DNA of 64,000 nucleotides from an uncultured Williamsia sp. (GCF_947494875.1 NZ_CANLWM010000007.1:124001-188000), one strand, 5' to 3'; positions 40,467-50,660 are shown, counted from the stretch's first letter. Translations and numbers: made by a program. Notes: generated from the letters alone by a model not told the origin.

Positions 40467-41936
40467 ATGACAACGGCCCACCGGCTGCGTGTGCCGGCGA
40501 TGATCGTCCTGACGTTCGCGATGTTCATGGACCTCATGGACGTCACGATCGTCAACGTCGCCCTCCCCTCCATCCGTGGCGACCTGGGTGCCTCGCCCTC
40601 ACAGCTCGAATGGGTCGTCGGCGGATACATCCTGGCGTTCGCCTCGGTGCTCATCACCGCGGGTCGCCTCGGCGACCGCTACGGCCGTCAGCGCGTCTTC
40701 ATCGCCGGGATCGTCGGCTTCACCCTCGCGTCGCTGCTGGCCTCGCTCGCCCAGAACGGCGACGTCCTGGTCGCGTCGCGCGTCGTCCAGGGGCTCTTCG
40801 CAGGGTTGATGGTCCCGCAGGTGCTGGCCAGCGTGCAGTCGCTGTTCGCACCATCCGAGCGGGCTCCGGTCTTCGGTGCGATCGGTGTCGTCACCGCGAT
40901 GGCCGCGGTGATCGGTCCGGTGCTCGGCGGCTGGCTCGTCACCTCCGACCCCTTGGGAGGCGAGTGGCGGTCGATCTTCTACATCAACGTGCCCGTCGGG
41001 ATCGTCATCGTGATCGCCGCCCTGGTCGTCGTGCCGAACACCACGGTCGACCGGCCGTCACCCATCGACCCGATCGGTGTCGTCCTCGCCGTCGGCGGCA
41101 TCCTCCTGCTGGTCTATCCCCTCATCGAGGGACGCCAGCTCGGCTGGCCCGCATGGTCGTTCGTGCTGATGGTCGCCTCCCCGGTGGTCCTCGCGGTGTT
41201 CGTCCTCTACGAACGACGACATGGCGCCGACTCGGCGATGATGCCGATGCGGCTGTTCACCGACCGCGGGTTCGTGGGTGGCGTCGCCATCCAGTTCCTC
41301 TTCGCCGGGTCCATCAACTCGTTCTTCCTGATCCTCGCGCTGTACGTGCAGACCGGCCTCGGGTTCTCCGCCATCGGATCCGGACTCCTCACCCTCCCCT
41401 TCAGCGTCGGCGCGGTCGTCGCCGCCGGGGTGGCAGCGGCGCTGGTGTCGCGGGTGGGCCGGTTGTTGCCGCTCATCGGGGGCGTCTTCATCTCCGGCGG
41501 CACCGCCGCGACCATCTGGGTGTTCCACCGCGAGGGCGGTGACTACTCCGGGTGGGACACCGTGATCCCGATGGCCGTCGCCGGTGTGGGCCTCGCCCTC
41601 ACGCTCGTCCCCCTGCTCGACATCGCTCTCGCCACCATCGGCGGCCGCGACTCGGGCGCGGCCTCGGGCGTCATCAACACCTTCCAGCAGGTCGGCGGCG
41701 CGGTGGGCGTCGCGGTCGTGGGTGTCGTCTTCTTCGACAACGTCGGGCGATACACCCCCGACGACCTGTTGCACGCACTGGTGCTGGCCGCCGCGGTCCC
41801 GGTCGTCGGCTACGCCCTGGTGGCCGTGGCGTCCGTACTGCTGCCGTCCATCTCCTCGGTGCGAGCACACCTCGCCGAACAATCCGATGGCGACGAGACG
41901 GGATCCGACGCCGAGGGTGTCGTCGCCGCGACATAG
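40467..41936 (+). CDS. MFS drug-efflux transporter, DHA2 family
   Basis: A 489-aa transporter with about 14 helices. MDLMDVTIVNVALPSI in TM1 is the DHA2 D1 motif, LITAGRLGDRYGRQRVFIAG is motif A, and IGPVLGGWL is the antiporter motif C. A hydrophilic acidic C-terminus of about 25 residues follows. Likely proton-driven drug export. The leaderless start at 40467 replaces a longer open frame that begins upstream. No regulator adjacent. Confidence 0.87.
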   Translation: MTTAHRLRVPAMIVLTFAMFMDLMDVTIVNVALPSIRGDLGASPSQLEWVVGGYILAFASVLITAGRLGDRYGRQRVFIAGIVGFTLASLLASLAQNGDVLVASRVVQGLFAGLMVPQVLASVQSLFAPSERAPVFGAIGVVTAMAAVIGPVLGGWLVTSDPLGGEWRSIFYINVPVGIVIVIAALVVVPNTTVDRPSPIDPIGVVLAVGGILLLVYPLIEGRQLGWPAWSFVLMVASPVVLAVFVLYERRHGADSAMMPMRLFTDRGFVGGVAIQFLFAGSINSFFLILALYVQTGLGFSAIGSGLLTLPFSVGAVVAAGVAAALVSRVGRLLPLIGGVFISGGTAATIWVFHREGGDYSGWDTVIPMAVAGVGLALTLVPLLDIALATIGGRDSGAASGVINTFQQVGGAVGVAVVGVVFFDNVGRYTPDDLLHALVLAAAVPVVGYALVAVASVLLPSISSVRAHLAEQSDGDETGSDAEGVVAAT

Positions 41937-41978
41937 ACCCAGCGTGAGGGCAACACTGGCGCCCCGATCCGCGATGAC

Positions 41979-41984
41979 TAGCCT
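41979..41984 (+). promoter_or_regulatory. -10 box for leaderless DUF4395 gene
   Basis: TAGCCT, 6 nt, then GTG at 41991. Confidence 0.5.
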
Positions 41985-41990
41985 GGTCCG

Positions 41991-42476
41991 GTGCTTCCCG
42001 AATCGCTGCGCTTCCCCAACCCCGTCAACGAGTACGCCGCCCGCTCCACCGCAGGCCTCGTCGTCGTGTTCGCCGTCGTCGCGATCATCGTGGACAACCC
42101 GATCGTCTACGGTCTCCTCGCACTCGGCTTCGCCCTCCGCGTGATCTCGGGGCCGACGCTGTCGCCGTTCGGCCAGCTGTCGGTGAAGGTGATCGTGCCC
42201 GCGCTCGGCAAGACGAAGCTCGTCCCCGGCCCGCCGAAGCGGTTCGCGCAGGCCATCGGGCTCACCATCACCGCGGTGGCGTTCGTGTTCAGCCTCGCCG
42301 GCCTCGGCACCGCCGCGCAGGTCACCGTCGGACTCGTCGTCGTCGCCGCGCTCCTGGAGTCCGTCTTCGGGATCTGCCTGGGCTGCATCGTCTTCGGCTT
42401 CCTGCAGCGTCGAGGCGTCATCCCCGAGAGCGTCTGCGAGGCCTGCAACAACATCAGCCTGCGCCAGCCCGCCTGA
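41991..42476 (+). CDS. DUF4395 membrane protein
   Basis: A 161-aa protein with about four transmembrane segments. The N-terminal FPNPVNEYAARSTAGL and the VISGPTLSPFGQLSVKVIVP stretch are typical of DUF4395. Two Cys pairs are notable: ICLGC in the last helix and CEAC near the C-terminus, suggesting redox or metal chemistry at the membrane; DUF4395 genes often occur beside thioredoxin/rhodanese-type genes elsewhere, though not here. Function unknown. Confidence 0.8.
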   Translation: MLPESLRFPNPVNEYAARSTAGLVVVFAVVAIIVDNPIVYGLLALGFALRVISGPTLSPFGQLSVKVIVPALGKTKLVPGPPKRFAQAIGLTITAVAFVFSLAGLGTAAQVTVGLVVVAALLESVFGICLGCIVFGFLQRRGVIPESVCEACNNISLRQPA

Positions 42477-42506
42477 TCGCGGTCGCGGAATCAGGCCCCA
42501 CCCACC

Positions 42507-43445
42507 TCAGGCGCTCAGCGCGATCCCGTCGAGGATGTCCTTCTCGCTGACCACCAGTGCGTCGATCCCCGCGCGATCGGCGAACTCGCGCGCCAACTCG
42601 AGCGTCACGATCGATCCACCGCCGATGACGTCCACGCGTCCCGGATGCATCGGGCCGAGCGCCGCGCGCTGATCCCGCGTCATCGCGACGAGCCCCTCGC
42701 ACACCTCGCGCAGCCGTTCCAGCGGCACGCGCGCGCGATGGATGCGGTCGGCGTCGTAGGTCTCGAGACCGTCGGCGAGCGCGGCGAGCGTCGTCATCGT
42801 CCCGGCCACCCCGACCCAGGTCCGCCCCTGCTCAACGGGGACCGCGTCGAACGCCGCCTGCAGCTCCCCGCGGGCGACCGCGTGCGCGGTGGTGACCTCG
42901 TCGGCCGTCGGGGGGTCGGAGTGCAGCACGCGCTCGGTGAGCCGCACACATCCGATGTTCACCGACCGCGCCGCGACGACCTCACCGTCGACACCGAGCA
43001 CCACCTCCGTCGAGCCGCCACCCAGGTCGGTGACCACGAACGGCCCGTCGGCGGGGTCGAACTCTCCGACCGCACCCGCGAACGACAGGCGTGCCTCCTC
43101 GTCGCCGGTGATCACCTCCGCGACCGACCCGGCGACCACACCGGCGAGCACCTCCCGCGTCATGTCGAAGAACACGTGGCGGTTCTCGGCGTCACGGGTG
43201 GCCGACGTCGCGACCATCCGCAGCGCCTCGACGTCGTGCTGCCGCATGATCTCGGCGTAGTCCTCCAGTGCCTCACGGGTTCGCGCGAGGGCACCCTCGG
43301 CGAACCGGCCCGTCGCATCGACGCCCTCCCCGAGTCGCACGACGCGCATCTCGCGGTGCAGGTCGGTGAGCACACCGTCCGCGCGACGCGCGACGAGCAG
43401 CCGGATCGAGTTCGTGCCGCAGTCGACCGCTCCGACCACCGTCAT
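42507..43445 (-). CDS. ppx: Exopolyphosphatase/pppGpp phosphohydrolase (Ppx/GppA)
   Basis: A 312-aa ASKHA-fold phosphatase. The phosphate-1 loop VDCGTNSIRLLVA is at residues 7-19 and the DLGGGSTEVVLG phosphate-2 loop near residue 142. M. tuberculosis has two such short proteins, and Rv1026 lies in the same eno-ftsB-DUF501-ppx order. It would hydrolyse short-chain polyphosphate or pppGpp. Start overlaps the DUF501 stop (ATGA), marking translational coupling; it is the last gene of the operon. Confidence 0.92.
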   Translation of the reverse strand: MTVVGAVDCGTNSIRLLVARRADGVLTDLHREMRVVRLGEGVDATGRFAEGALARTREALEDYAEIMRQHDVEALRMVATSATRDAENRHVFFDMTREVLAGVVAGSVAEVITGDEEARLSFAGAVGEFDPADGPFVVTDLGGGSTEVVLGVDGEVVAARSVNIGCVRLTERVLHSDPPTADEVTTAHAVARGELQAAFDAVPVEQGRTWVGVAGTMTTLAALADGLETYDADRIHRARVPLERLREVCEGLVAMTRDQRAALGPMHPGRVDVIGGGSIVTLELAREFADRAGIDALVVSEKDILDGIALSA

Positions 43446-43987
43446 GGCGTGTCCCCTTCCGGGTCGGGTTCGTCGACACCGGGCCAGTCGGCGGGCAGCG
43501 CCGTCCCCCGCAGGTGCGGCGATCGTGCCGCGGCCGCGACGGTCTCGTCACCGAGGGGGTTGACGCCGGGACCCTTCGCCAGGGAGTGCGCCATCAGGAC
43601 GTGCAGGCACTTCACGCGGTCGGGCATGCCGCCACCGGTGAACTCGGTGCCCAACGACTCAATCGCGTCACGCTCGGCGAGGTAGCTCTCGTGGGCGGCG
43701 CGGTAGGCCTGCGCGAGAACAGGATCGGACTGCAGGCGCGCCGTCATCTCCCGCATCAGCCCGGCCGACTCGAGGCGACTCGCCTCCGCGGTGAGGCGCG
43801 GGTCGGTGAGGTAGTAGAGCGTGGGGAACGGCGTCCCGTCGCGCAGGCGAGGGGCGGTCGTCACCACAGCGGGGACACCGTCGGGGGTGCGATAGCTGAT
43901 CTCCAGCACACCGCGCGGTTCGCGACCCAACTGCGCCGCGACGGTCGCGAGGTCCTCCGAGGTGGGCGGCTCGAAACCCGGTGTCAC
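43442..43987 (-). CDS. DUF501 protein (Rv1025-like)
   Basis: A 181-aa soluble protein with the DUF501 pattern: LGREPRGVLEISYRTPDGVPAVVTTAPRL then PFPTLYYLTDPRLTAEASRLE, and VKCLHVLMAHSLAKGPGVNPLGDE with the conserved Cys and His. The family is found in actinobacteria and some other bacteria next to eno, ftsB and ppx; biochemical role unknown. GTG start overlaps the FtsB-like stop, and its stop overlaps ppx. The conserved context suggests a role tied to cell division or envelope growth. Confidence 0.9.
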   Translation of the reverse strand: MTPGFEPPTSEDLATVAAQLGREPRGVLEISYRTPDGVPAVVTTAPRLRDGTPFPTLYYLTDPRLTAEASRLESAGLMREMTARLQSDPVLAQAYRAAHESYLAERDAIESLGTEFTGGGMPDRVKCLHVLMAHSLAKGPGVNPLGDETVAAAARSPHLRGTALPADWPGVDEPDPEGDTP

Positions 43988-44649
43988 TGCCCCGCCGGCG
44001 TGGACACCGCGTCGAGCAGGTTGGTGTACCAGGGGTTCGACGCCTGTCGCTCGGCGCGCTTCTCGTCCGCGGACTTCTCCGGCGGGGCGGGGAACTGCAT
44101 GACGAGCGGCGTCTCACCCGGCTTCACCATCAGCAGCCGGCTGCGGGCCTGTTCCTGGATGTACGACGGCTCGTTCTGCTCGTCGACCTTCTTCTGCAAC
44201 GAGGCGACGTCACGACTGATCGACGCGTTCGCCGACCGCAGCTGTTCCGCCTCCGACCGCTGGGCGAAATAGGTCCGCAACGGCACCGCGAGTGTCAGCG
44301 CGACGGCGCTGACGACCAACGCGAGGATCACCGCCCTCTTGGGGCTGAGACCGCCGACGGTCAGCCCCTCCCAGGAGGCGGGCATCCGACGGCGCGGGCC
44401 GATGACCGACCGCGACCGCTCGCGGGTCTCGATCGCCTCGGGCGCATCGGCCGACGCGTCGTCGACGACCTCGGGGATGTCGGTGAGATCGGGGCCGAGC
44501 GCGTCGTCGGTCACCCGCGGGGAGCGACGCCGCTCCGGGGCCCGGCTGTCGGGCCGGCGCCCCGTGCGGCGGTCCTCGACGCGCCGACGCGCGGACGACC
44601 CGGCCGACCGGCCGTCCCGTCCCCGCGATGCGGAGCGTCGTTGCGCCAT
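43984..44649 (-). CDS. ftsB: FtsB/DivIC-type septum formation initiator
   Basis: A 221-aa bitopic division protein. A long Arg/Asp-rich cytoplasmic N-terminus (about 1-105) precedes one transmembrane segment (about 107-125) and a coiled coil (about 128-160: AQRSEAEQLRSANASISRDVASLQKKVDE) ending in the conserved ARSRLLMVKPGET motif. FtsB/DivIC pairs with FtsL and FtsQ in the divisome. The extended N-terminus is usual in actinobacteria. Starts 8 nt after eno. Confidence 0.9.
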   Translation of the reverse strand: MAQRRSASRGRDGRSAGSSARRRVEDRRTGRRPDSRAPERRRSPRVTDDALGPDLTDIPEVVDDASADAPEAIETRERSRSVIGPRRRMPASWEGLTVGGLSPKRAVILALVVSAVALTLAVPLRTYFAQRSEAEQLRSANASISRDVASLQKKVDEQNEPSYIQEQARSRLLMVKPGETPLVMQFPAPPEKSADEKRAERQASNPWYTNLLDAVSTPAGQ

Positions 44650-44657
44650 GGGGAGCC

Positions 44658-45950
<1,293 letters not shown>

Positions 45951-46010
45951 TCACCTTTCGTCCTGCGCGCTCCCCCGGCGCCACCAGCCGGCCGGGTCAT
46001 GTCGCGTCAA

Positions 46011-46016
46011 AGACTA
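46011..46016 (-). promoter_or_regulatory. -10 box of the eno operon
   Basis: TAGTCT on the minus strand, about 67 nt upstream of the eno GTG. The GGGGG/CCCCC stem at about 46023-46037 just upstream may end the transglycosylase transcript. Confidence 0.4.
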
Positions 46017-46080
46017 GTGCGTGGGGGCCGATCCCCCCGGCCGGACTCGCCCGGCGGGCCGCGATGTCCGGTGATCGGCG

Positions 46081-46845
46081 TCAGAAGCGGACGTTGATCG
46101 AATACGCGTTGGCGTGGTCACGGACGTCGAGCACGTACTTGCGCGAGTTGTTGTAGACGCGGACCGCCTTCTGCCACCCGGCGGCCGTCGTCAGGTCACC
46201 CCCCGAGACGCACAGATAACGCGCCGCCGATAGGGCCGCGTCGTCGATGTTGTCGGGGTTCGCGACACCGTCGCCGTTCGCGTCGACGCCATAGCGCTTC
46301 CACGTCTCGGGGATGAACTGGAACGGGCCCATCGCGCGGTCGTGCTCGGGGTCGCCGTCCATCGTCCCGCCGTCGGTGTCGCGGATGGTGAGGTTGCCGG
46401 CGGTGCCGTCGAGCTTGACGCCACGGATGGGCGGGCTGACATCGCCGTTCGGCGCGATCCGCGCACCGCGGTAGGTCCCGTGTTTGCTCTCGACGCCGGC
46501 GATGCCGGCGAGTGTCGTCCAGGCCAGTCCGCACTCCGGATGCTGCTGACGCTGGATCTCCGCGGCATTGCCGTAGGCCTCCATCGCGATGAGCGGTATC
46601 CCGGTCCCCTCCGACAACGGGCGGGCCCACGCATCGAGGCGGTCGGCGGTGCGCCCGGGGGCGTTGATGTCGAGGTAGGGCACGGCGGCACCGGGTCCGG
46701 GCGGGAGGCCCTCGGGGATGTCGACGTTCGGTCTGCCGGGGAGGTCGACGCATGCGGTCGCCCCGAGTGCGGTCGCGACGACGAGGACGACGGGTGCGAT
46801 CAGCCTCGCGAGCCGACGCGGCGCCCGACGGCGTGTGCCCGACAT
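46081..46845 (-). CDS. Lytic transglycosylase-like protein (LpqU position)
   Basis: A 254-aa exported protein. The N-terminus (1-35) is a basic then hydrophobic signal ending ATACVD, compatible with a lipoprotein (Cys about 32). Residues about 85-230 have the lysozyme-like transglycosylase pattern: LAGIAGVESKHGTYRG with the catalytic Glu, then DHDRAMGPFQFIPETWKRYGVDANGDGVANPDNIDDAALSAARYLC-type blocks. It would cleave peptidoglycan glycan strands. In M. tuberculosis lpqU lies between mazG and eno, as this gene does apart from the inserted efe operon. ATG 46845 has AGGAGGAG upstream. Confidence 0.88.
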   Translation of the reverse strand: MSGTRRRAPRRLARLIAPVVLVVATALGATACVDLPGRPNVDIPEGLPPGPGAAVPYLDINAPGRTADRLDAWARPLSEGTGIPLIAMEAYGNAAEIQRQQHPECGLAWTTLAGIAGVESKHGTYRGARIAPNGDVSPPIRGVKLDGTAGNLTIRDTDGGTMDGDPEHDRAMGPFQFIPETWKRYGVDANGDGVANPDNIDDAALSAARYLCVSGGDLTTAAGWQKAVRVYNNSRKYVLDVRDHANAYSINVRF

Positions 46846-46929
46846 CTCGTCACTCCTCCTGCGCCCGGTGGTCACGGGTTCAGGGTGACAACTGTCGAGA
46901 CCTGATTGTGGTTCCCACGCCGCGACGAG

Positions 46930-46978
46930 TACTGTCCGCTGAGGCCAGCCTAACCGAAGGTTGCCGAGCCTAACCTGT
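46930..46978 (+). promoter_or_regulatory. efeUOB promoter with IdeR/DtxR-type boxes
   Basis: TACTGT (46930-46935) is a -10 box with TTGTGG 18 nt upstream. Immediately downstream, 46940-46958 matches the IdeR/DtxR 19-bp consensus at about 15 positions, with the right half AGCCTAACCGAA nearly perfect; a second half-site AGCCTAACC lies at 46967-46975. Iron-bound IdeR on these would block the operon. Confidence 0.65.
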
Positions 46979-47004
46979 CTTGCCCGTGACGAAGGGATGC
47001 CGCC

Positions 47005-47877
47005 GTGAGCAGTCCGTCGGTCGCCTCGCAGCTGCTCGGCAGTGGCCTGATCGGTGTCCGCGAGGGTCTCGAGACCGGCATCGTCGTGATGATCCTGGTC
47101 GCCTTCCTGGTCAAGTCCGACCGACGCGACGCGCTGCGGTGGGTCTGGCTCGGCGTCGCCGCAGCCGTCGTGATGGTGCTGGCCGTGTTCGTGGGCATCC
47201 ACTACGGGACGTCCACCATCTCGGGGCTCGCCGCCGAGGCGGTCGCCGGCGTCGCGTCCCTGGTCGCGGTCGTCATCGTCACGGGCATGGTGCTGTGGAT
47301 GCGCAGGGCGGCCGCCCACATCTCGTCGGACCTGAAGGCGGGCATGGGTCGTGCCCTCCAGCTGGGCGCTCCGGCCGTGCTGTTGCTCGCGTTCCTCGCC
47401 GTCGGCCGCGAGGGCCTCGAGACCGCGCTGCTGATGGTGGGCTACGCCGAGAACACCTCCGGCAGCAGCTGGCCGCTCGTCGGGCTGGTGCTCGGTGTGC
47501 TGGTGGCCGTCGTACTGACGATCGGGCTGTACCAGGGGACGGTCCGCATCGACCTGCAGAAGTTCTTCACCTGGACCGGCGCCTTCCTCGTGGTCGTCGC
47601 GGCCGGCATCCTCGCCTACGGCGTCCGCGCGATCCAGACCGTCGGCTGGCTGCCCGGACTGGGCACGCGCGCCTTCGACATCTCGTCGGTGTACGACCAG
47701 TCGTCCTGGTACGGGACGCTTCTCGCCGGGATCTTCAACTTCCGGCCCGATCCGACGCTGCTCCAGGTGATCGCCTGGTGCGTCTACCTCGCCGTCGTGA
47801 TGACACTGTTCTTCCGTCCCTCCCCCGCGTCGCGCGTCCGTCCCGACGCCGCGAGCACCCCCGTCCCGGCCGCCTGA
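47005..47877 (+). CDS. efeU: Iron permease EfeU (FTR1 family)
   Basis: A 290-aa, seven-helix permease. Two REGLE motifs (REGLETG near residue 19 and REGLETA near 134) are the iron-binding signature of FTR1/EfeU. It imports ferrous or re-oxidised iron across the membrane. GTG start; the nearest purine-rich stretch is GAAGGGATG, about 6 nt upstream. It is followed by efeO after 30 bases, and the promoter carries IdeR-like boxes. Confidence 0.92.
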   Translation: MSSPSVASQLLGSGLIGVREGLETGIVVMILVAFLVKSDRRDALRWVWLGVAAAVVMVLAVFVGIHYGTSTISGLAAEAVAGVASLVAVVIVTGMVLWMRRAAAHISSDLKAGMGRALQLGAPAVLLLAFLAVGREGLETALLMVGYAENTSGSSWPLVGLVLGVLVAVVLTIGLYQGTVRIDLQKFFTWTGAFLVVVAAGILAYGVRAIQTVGWLPGLGTRAFDISSVYDQSSWYGTLLAGIFNFRPDPTLLQVIAWCVYLAVVMTLFFRPSPASRVRPDAASTPVPAA

Positions 47878-47907
47878 GCGCGCCGACCCGTGAGAAAGGC
47901 ACCATCG

Positions 47908-49119
47908 GTGAAGCGAAGCGTCGTCACCACCTCTGCGGCGTGCGCCGCCATCGCCGCCGTCGCGTTGACGGCCGGCTGTACCGCGAAGTCGTCGTCGTCC
48001 GACGGCGCGATCGCGGTCACCTCGACCGACTCGTCCTGTGATCTGTCGCGCACCGAGGCATCCACGGGCACCGTCGATTTCGCGGTGACGAACAACGGCG
48101 ACAAGGTCACCGAGTTCTACGTGTACGGGAACAACAACCGCGTTCTCGGCGAGGTGGAGAACATCGGGCCGGGTCTCACCGGCAAGCTCACCGTCGAGGT
48201 CGTCGACCCCGGCACGTACCAGACCGCCTGCAAACCCGGCATGGTCGGCGACGGGATCCGCACCGCACTCACCGTCTCCGGCGAGAAGAAGGAGAAGCAG
48301 CAGGCGCCGGCGAGCGTGCAGCAGGCCAAGGCGACCTACCTCACCTACGTCCGCGGCCAACTCGACGGCCTGGCCGCGCAGACGAAGTCGTTCACCGACG
48401 AGATCATCGCGGGCAACCTGGACGCGGCGCGGGCCCAGTTCGGCCTGACGCGCACGTTCTACGAGCGGATCGAGCCCGTCGCGGAGTCCTTCCCCGATCT
48501 CGACCCCGCCATCGACATGCGCTGGGACGACACCGCCGACGGCGCCGAGCCCTTCACCGGTTTCCACCGCCTCGAGCGGTTCCTGTGGCCGCCGCAGCAG
48601 GCCGACGTGGGCGAGCAGCCCGGCGACGTCGCCCCGGCCGACATGGCGAACGCGAAGGCCACCGACACCAAGCAGAACATCGACGCCGTGGCCGCACAGC
48701 TGAACACCGACGTCGGTCGGCTGCGCACCGAGGTGAACAAGCCCGACTTCACCTTCGAGACACAGTCGTTCGTGAAGGGCCCGCAGGCTCTCGTCGACGA
48801 GGTCGCCGCCACCAAGGTCGGCGGTGAGGAGGATCGCTACTCCCACACCGACCTCTTCGACTTCGCCGCGAACATCGACGGGTCGGAGACGCTGATCGCC
48901 GACATGCAGCCGATCATCTCCGCCAAGAACCCCGCGCTGATGGACAAGATCACGCAGCAGTTCGCCGCGATCCGCTCCGACATCAACGCATTCCGCTCCG
49001 GCGACGGGTACGCCTCGTACGACGAGGTCCCCGAGGACAAGCGCAAGGCACTCTCCGACCAGATCGACGCGCTGTCGCAGTCGCTGAGCCAGGTGCCGGG
49101 GCTGGTCCTGCAGCAGTGA
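47908..49119 (+). CDS. efeO: Iron-uptake lipoprotein EfeO
   Basis: A 403-aa lipoprotein (lipobox LTAGC). Residues about 35-125 are a cupredoxin-like EfeO N-domain, and about 140-400 the imelysin/M75 domain with the metal motif GFHRLERFLW (GxHxxE, near residue 217). It captures iron for EfeU. I use GTG 47908, which has AAAGG upstream, over the in-frame GTG 47890. efeB starts inside its stop codon, so the order efeU-efeO-efeB is a tight operon. Confidence 0.92.
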   Translation: MKRSVVTTSAACAAIAAVALTAGCTAKSSSSDGAIAVTSTDSSCDLSRTEASTGTVDFAVTNNGDKVTEFYVYGNNNRVLGEVENIGPGLTGKLTVEVVDPGTYQTACKPGMVGDGIRTALTVSGEKKEKQQAPASVQQAKATYLTYVRGQLDGLAAQTKSFTDEIIAGNLDAARAQFGLTRTFYERIEPVAESFPDLDPAIDMRWDDTADGAEPFTGFHRLERFLWPPQQADVGEQPGDVAPADMANAKATDTKQNIDAVAAQLNTDVGRLRTEVNKPDFTFETQSFVKGPQALVDEVAATKVGGEEDRYSHTDLFDFAANIDGSETLIADMQPIISAKNPALMDKITQQFAAIRSDINAFRSGDGYASYDEVPEDKRKALSDQIDALSQSLSQVPGLVLQQ

Positions 49120-50387
49120 GCGGGTTCTCGCGCCGGGCCCTGCTCGGAGGCGCCGGTGCCGGCGTGGTCGCAGCCGCGGCGGCGGGCGTCGCGGTCGGTC
49201 GCAGCACCGCCGACGACCATGCGTCGATGGCGGGTGTGGTGCCGTTCCGCGGTGACCGCCAGGCCGGGATCACCACTGCGGCGCAGGATCGGCTGCACTT
49301 CGCCTCATTCGACGTCATCACCGACTCGAAGGCCGATCTCGTCGACATGCTGCAGCGGTGGACCGCCGCGGCCGAGCGGATGACCCGGGGCGAGGAGACC
49401 GTCGCCGGCGGCGCCGTCGACCACGGTGAGTACATGCCGCCCGCCGACACCGGCGAAGCCCTCGGCCTCGACGCGTCGTCGCTGACGCTGACGATCGGTT
49501 TCGGGCCCGGACTGTTCGGCCCGAGCGCGTCGGACCCGACCCACACCGACCGGTTCGGCCTCGCCGACCATCGTCCTGCGGCGCTGGTGGACCTGCCGAA
49601 GTTCGCCAAGGACGCGATCGAGCCGACACGCAGCTTCGGCGACATCTGCGTGCAGGCGTGTGCCGACGATCCGCAGGTCGCCGTCCACGCGATCCGCAAC
49701 CTCGCCCGGATGGGCTTCGGAGTGGTGAGCGTGCGGTGGTCGCAGCTCGGTTTCGGTCGCACGTCGAGCACGACCTCGTCGCAGCAGACGCCACGGAACA
49801 TGTTCGGGTTCAAGGACGGAACGGCCAACATCCGCGCCGACCAGACCGACGTGCTGAACCGGTGGGTCTGGGTCGACCCGGCCGACGTCCCCGGCAAGGC
49901 CGCGTGGATGGCCGGTGGTTCCTACCTCGTCGCCCGGCGTATCCGCATGGACATCGAGCCGTGGGATCGAGCCAACCTGTCCGAGCAGGAGGCGATCGTC
50001 GGGCGCACCAAGGGTGTCGGTGCGCCGCTGGGGATGTCGAACGAGAACGACACCCCCGACTTCTCGGTCGCCACCGGTGACGGACCTGTCATCGCACGGG
50101 ATGCGCATGTGCGTCTGGCCCACCCCGACAACCTCGGTGGGGTGCAGATCCTACGGCGCGGCTACAACTTCACCGACGGCTCGGACGGCTTCGGTCACCT
50201 CGACGCGGGCCTGTTCTTCATCGCCTACTGCCGCGATCCGGGCAAGCAGTTCGTCCCGATGCAGCGGGCACTCGCGTCGAAGGACGCGATGATGGAGTAC
50301 CTCACACACAACGGCAGCGCCCTCTTCGCCTGCCCACCCGGCCTGGGGTCCGGCGAGTGGTGGGGCCAACGACTCTTCGAGTCCTGA
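49116..50387 (+). CDS. efeB: Dyp-type peroxidase / deferrochelatase EfeB
   Basis: A 423-aa heme peroxidase with a Tat signal (SRRALLGGAGAG, twin Arg at residues 6-7), so it is exported folded. The Dyp motif GFKDGT is near residue 231 (distal Asp) and the proximal His is in the C-terminal half (AHVRLAHP near 330). EfeB oxidises ferrous iron for EfeU or strips iron from heme. GTG start overlaps efeO (GTGA). It closes the operon. Confidence 0.93.
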   Translation: MSGFSRRALLGGAGAGVVAAAAAGVAVGRSTADDHASMAGVVPFRGDRQAGITTAAQDRLHFASFDVITDSKADLVDMLQRWTAAAERMTRGEETVAGGAVDHGEYMPPADTGEALGLDASSLTLTIGFGPGLFGPSASDPTHTDRFGLADHRPAALVDLPKFAKDAIEPTRSFGDICVQACADDPQVAVHAIRNLARMGFGVVSVRWSQLGFGRTSSTTSSQQTPRNMFGFKDGTANIRADQTDVLNRWVWVDPADVPGKAAWMAGGSYLVARRIRMDIEPWDRANLSEQEAIVGRTKGVGAPLGMSNENDTPDFSVATGDGPVIARDAHVRLAHPDNLGGVQILRRGYNFTDGSDGFGHLDAGLFFIAYCRDPGKQFVPMQRALASKDAMMEYLTHNGSALFACPPGLGSGEWWGQRLFES

Positions 50388-50400
50388 CCCGCCTCCCGCC

Positions 50401-50632
50401 CGATCCGTAGCAGAACGTGTCGCCTACCGACACGAACTGCTACCAGCCGACACTGAGCCGGCATCGAACTTTCTGGCGATCCGTAGAGATTCCTCCCGCT
50501 CAGCGGGAAACATCTCTACCGATCCGCCCAGCCCGTAGCAGAACGTGTCGTCCACCGACACAAACTGCTACCTGCCGACGCCGAGCCGGCATCCGACGCA
50601 GTTGTTCCCGCCCAGCGGGAGGTATCTCTACC
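50401..50632. repeat. Two tandem copies of a structured intergenic repeat
   Basis: Copy 1 (50401-50520) and copy 2 (50529-50632) are direct repeats about 128 bp apart. Each begins with a hairpin GTAGCAG-3nt-GTGTCG-5nt-CGACAC-3nt-CTGCTAC (50407-50443 and 50535-50571) followed by a shared GAGCCGGCATC stretch and a second hairpin with CCCGC/GCGGG core. Copy 1 also has GTAGAGAT/ATCTCTAC outer arms (50483-50519); copy 2 keeps only the right arm. Sequence between 50388 and 50666 contains no gene. Confidence 0.75.
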
Positions 50633-50654
50633 GATTCGGAGCCCCACGTGTCGG

Positions 50655-50660
50655 TAGCGT
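50655..50660 (+). promoter_or_regulatory. -10 box for the leaderless 139-aa gene
   Basis: TAGCGT, 6 nt (GGAGGT), then GTG at 50667. Confidence 0.5.

Noticed and set aside
46846-48846. Long minus-strand extension of the transglycosylase frame
   Set aside because: Antisense to efeU and efeO; the transglycosylase has a good ribosome site at its own ATG 46845.
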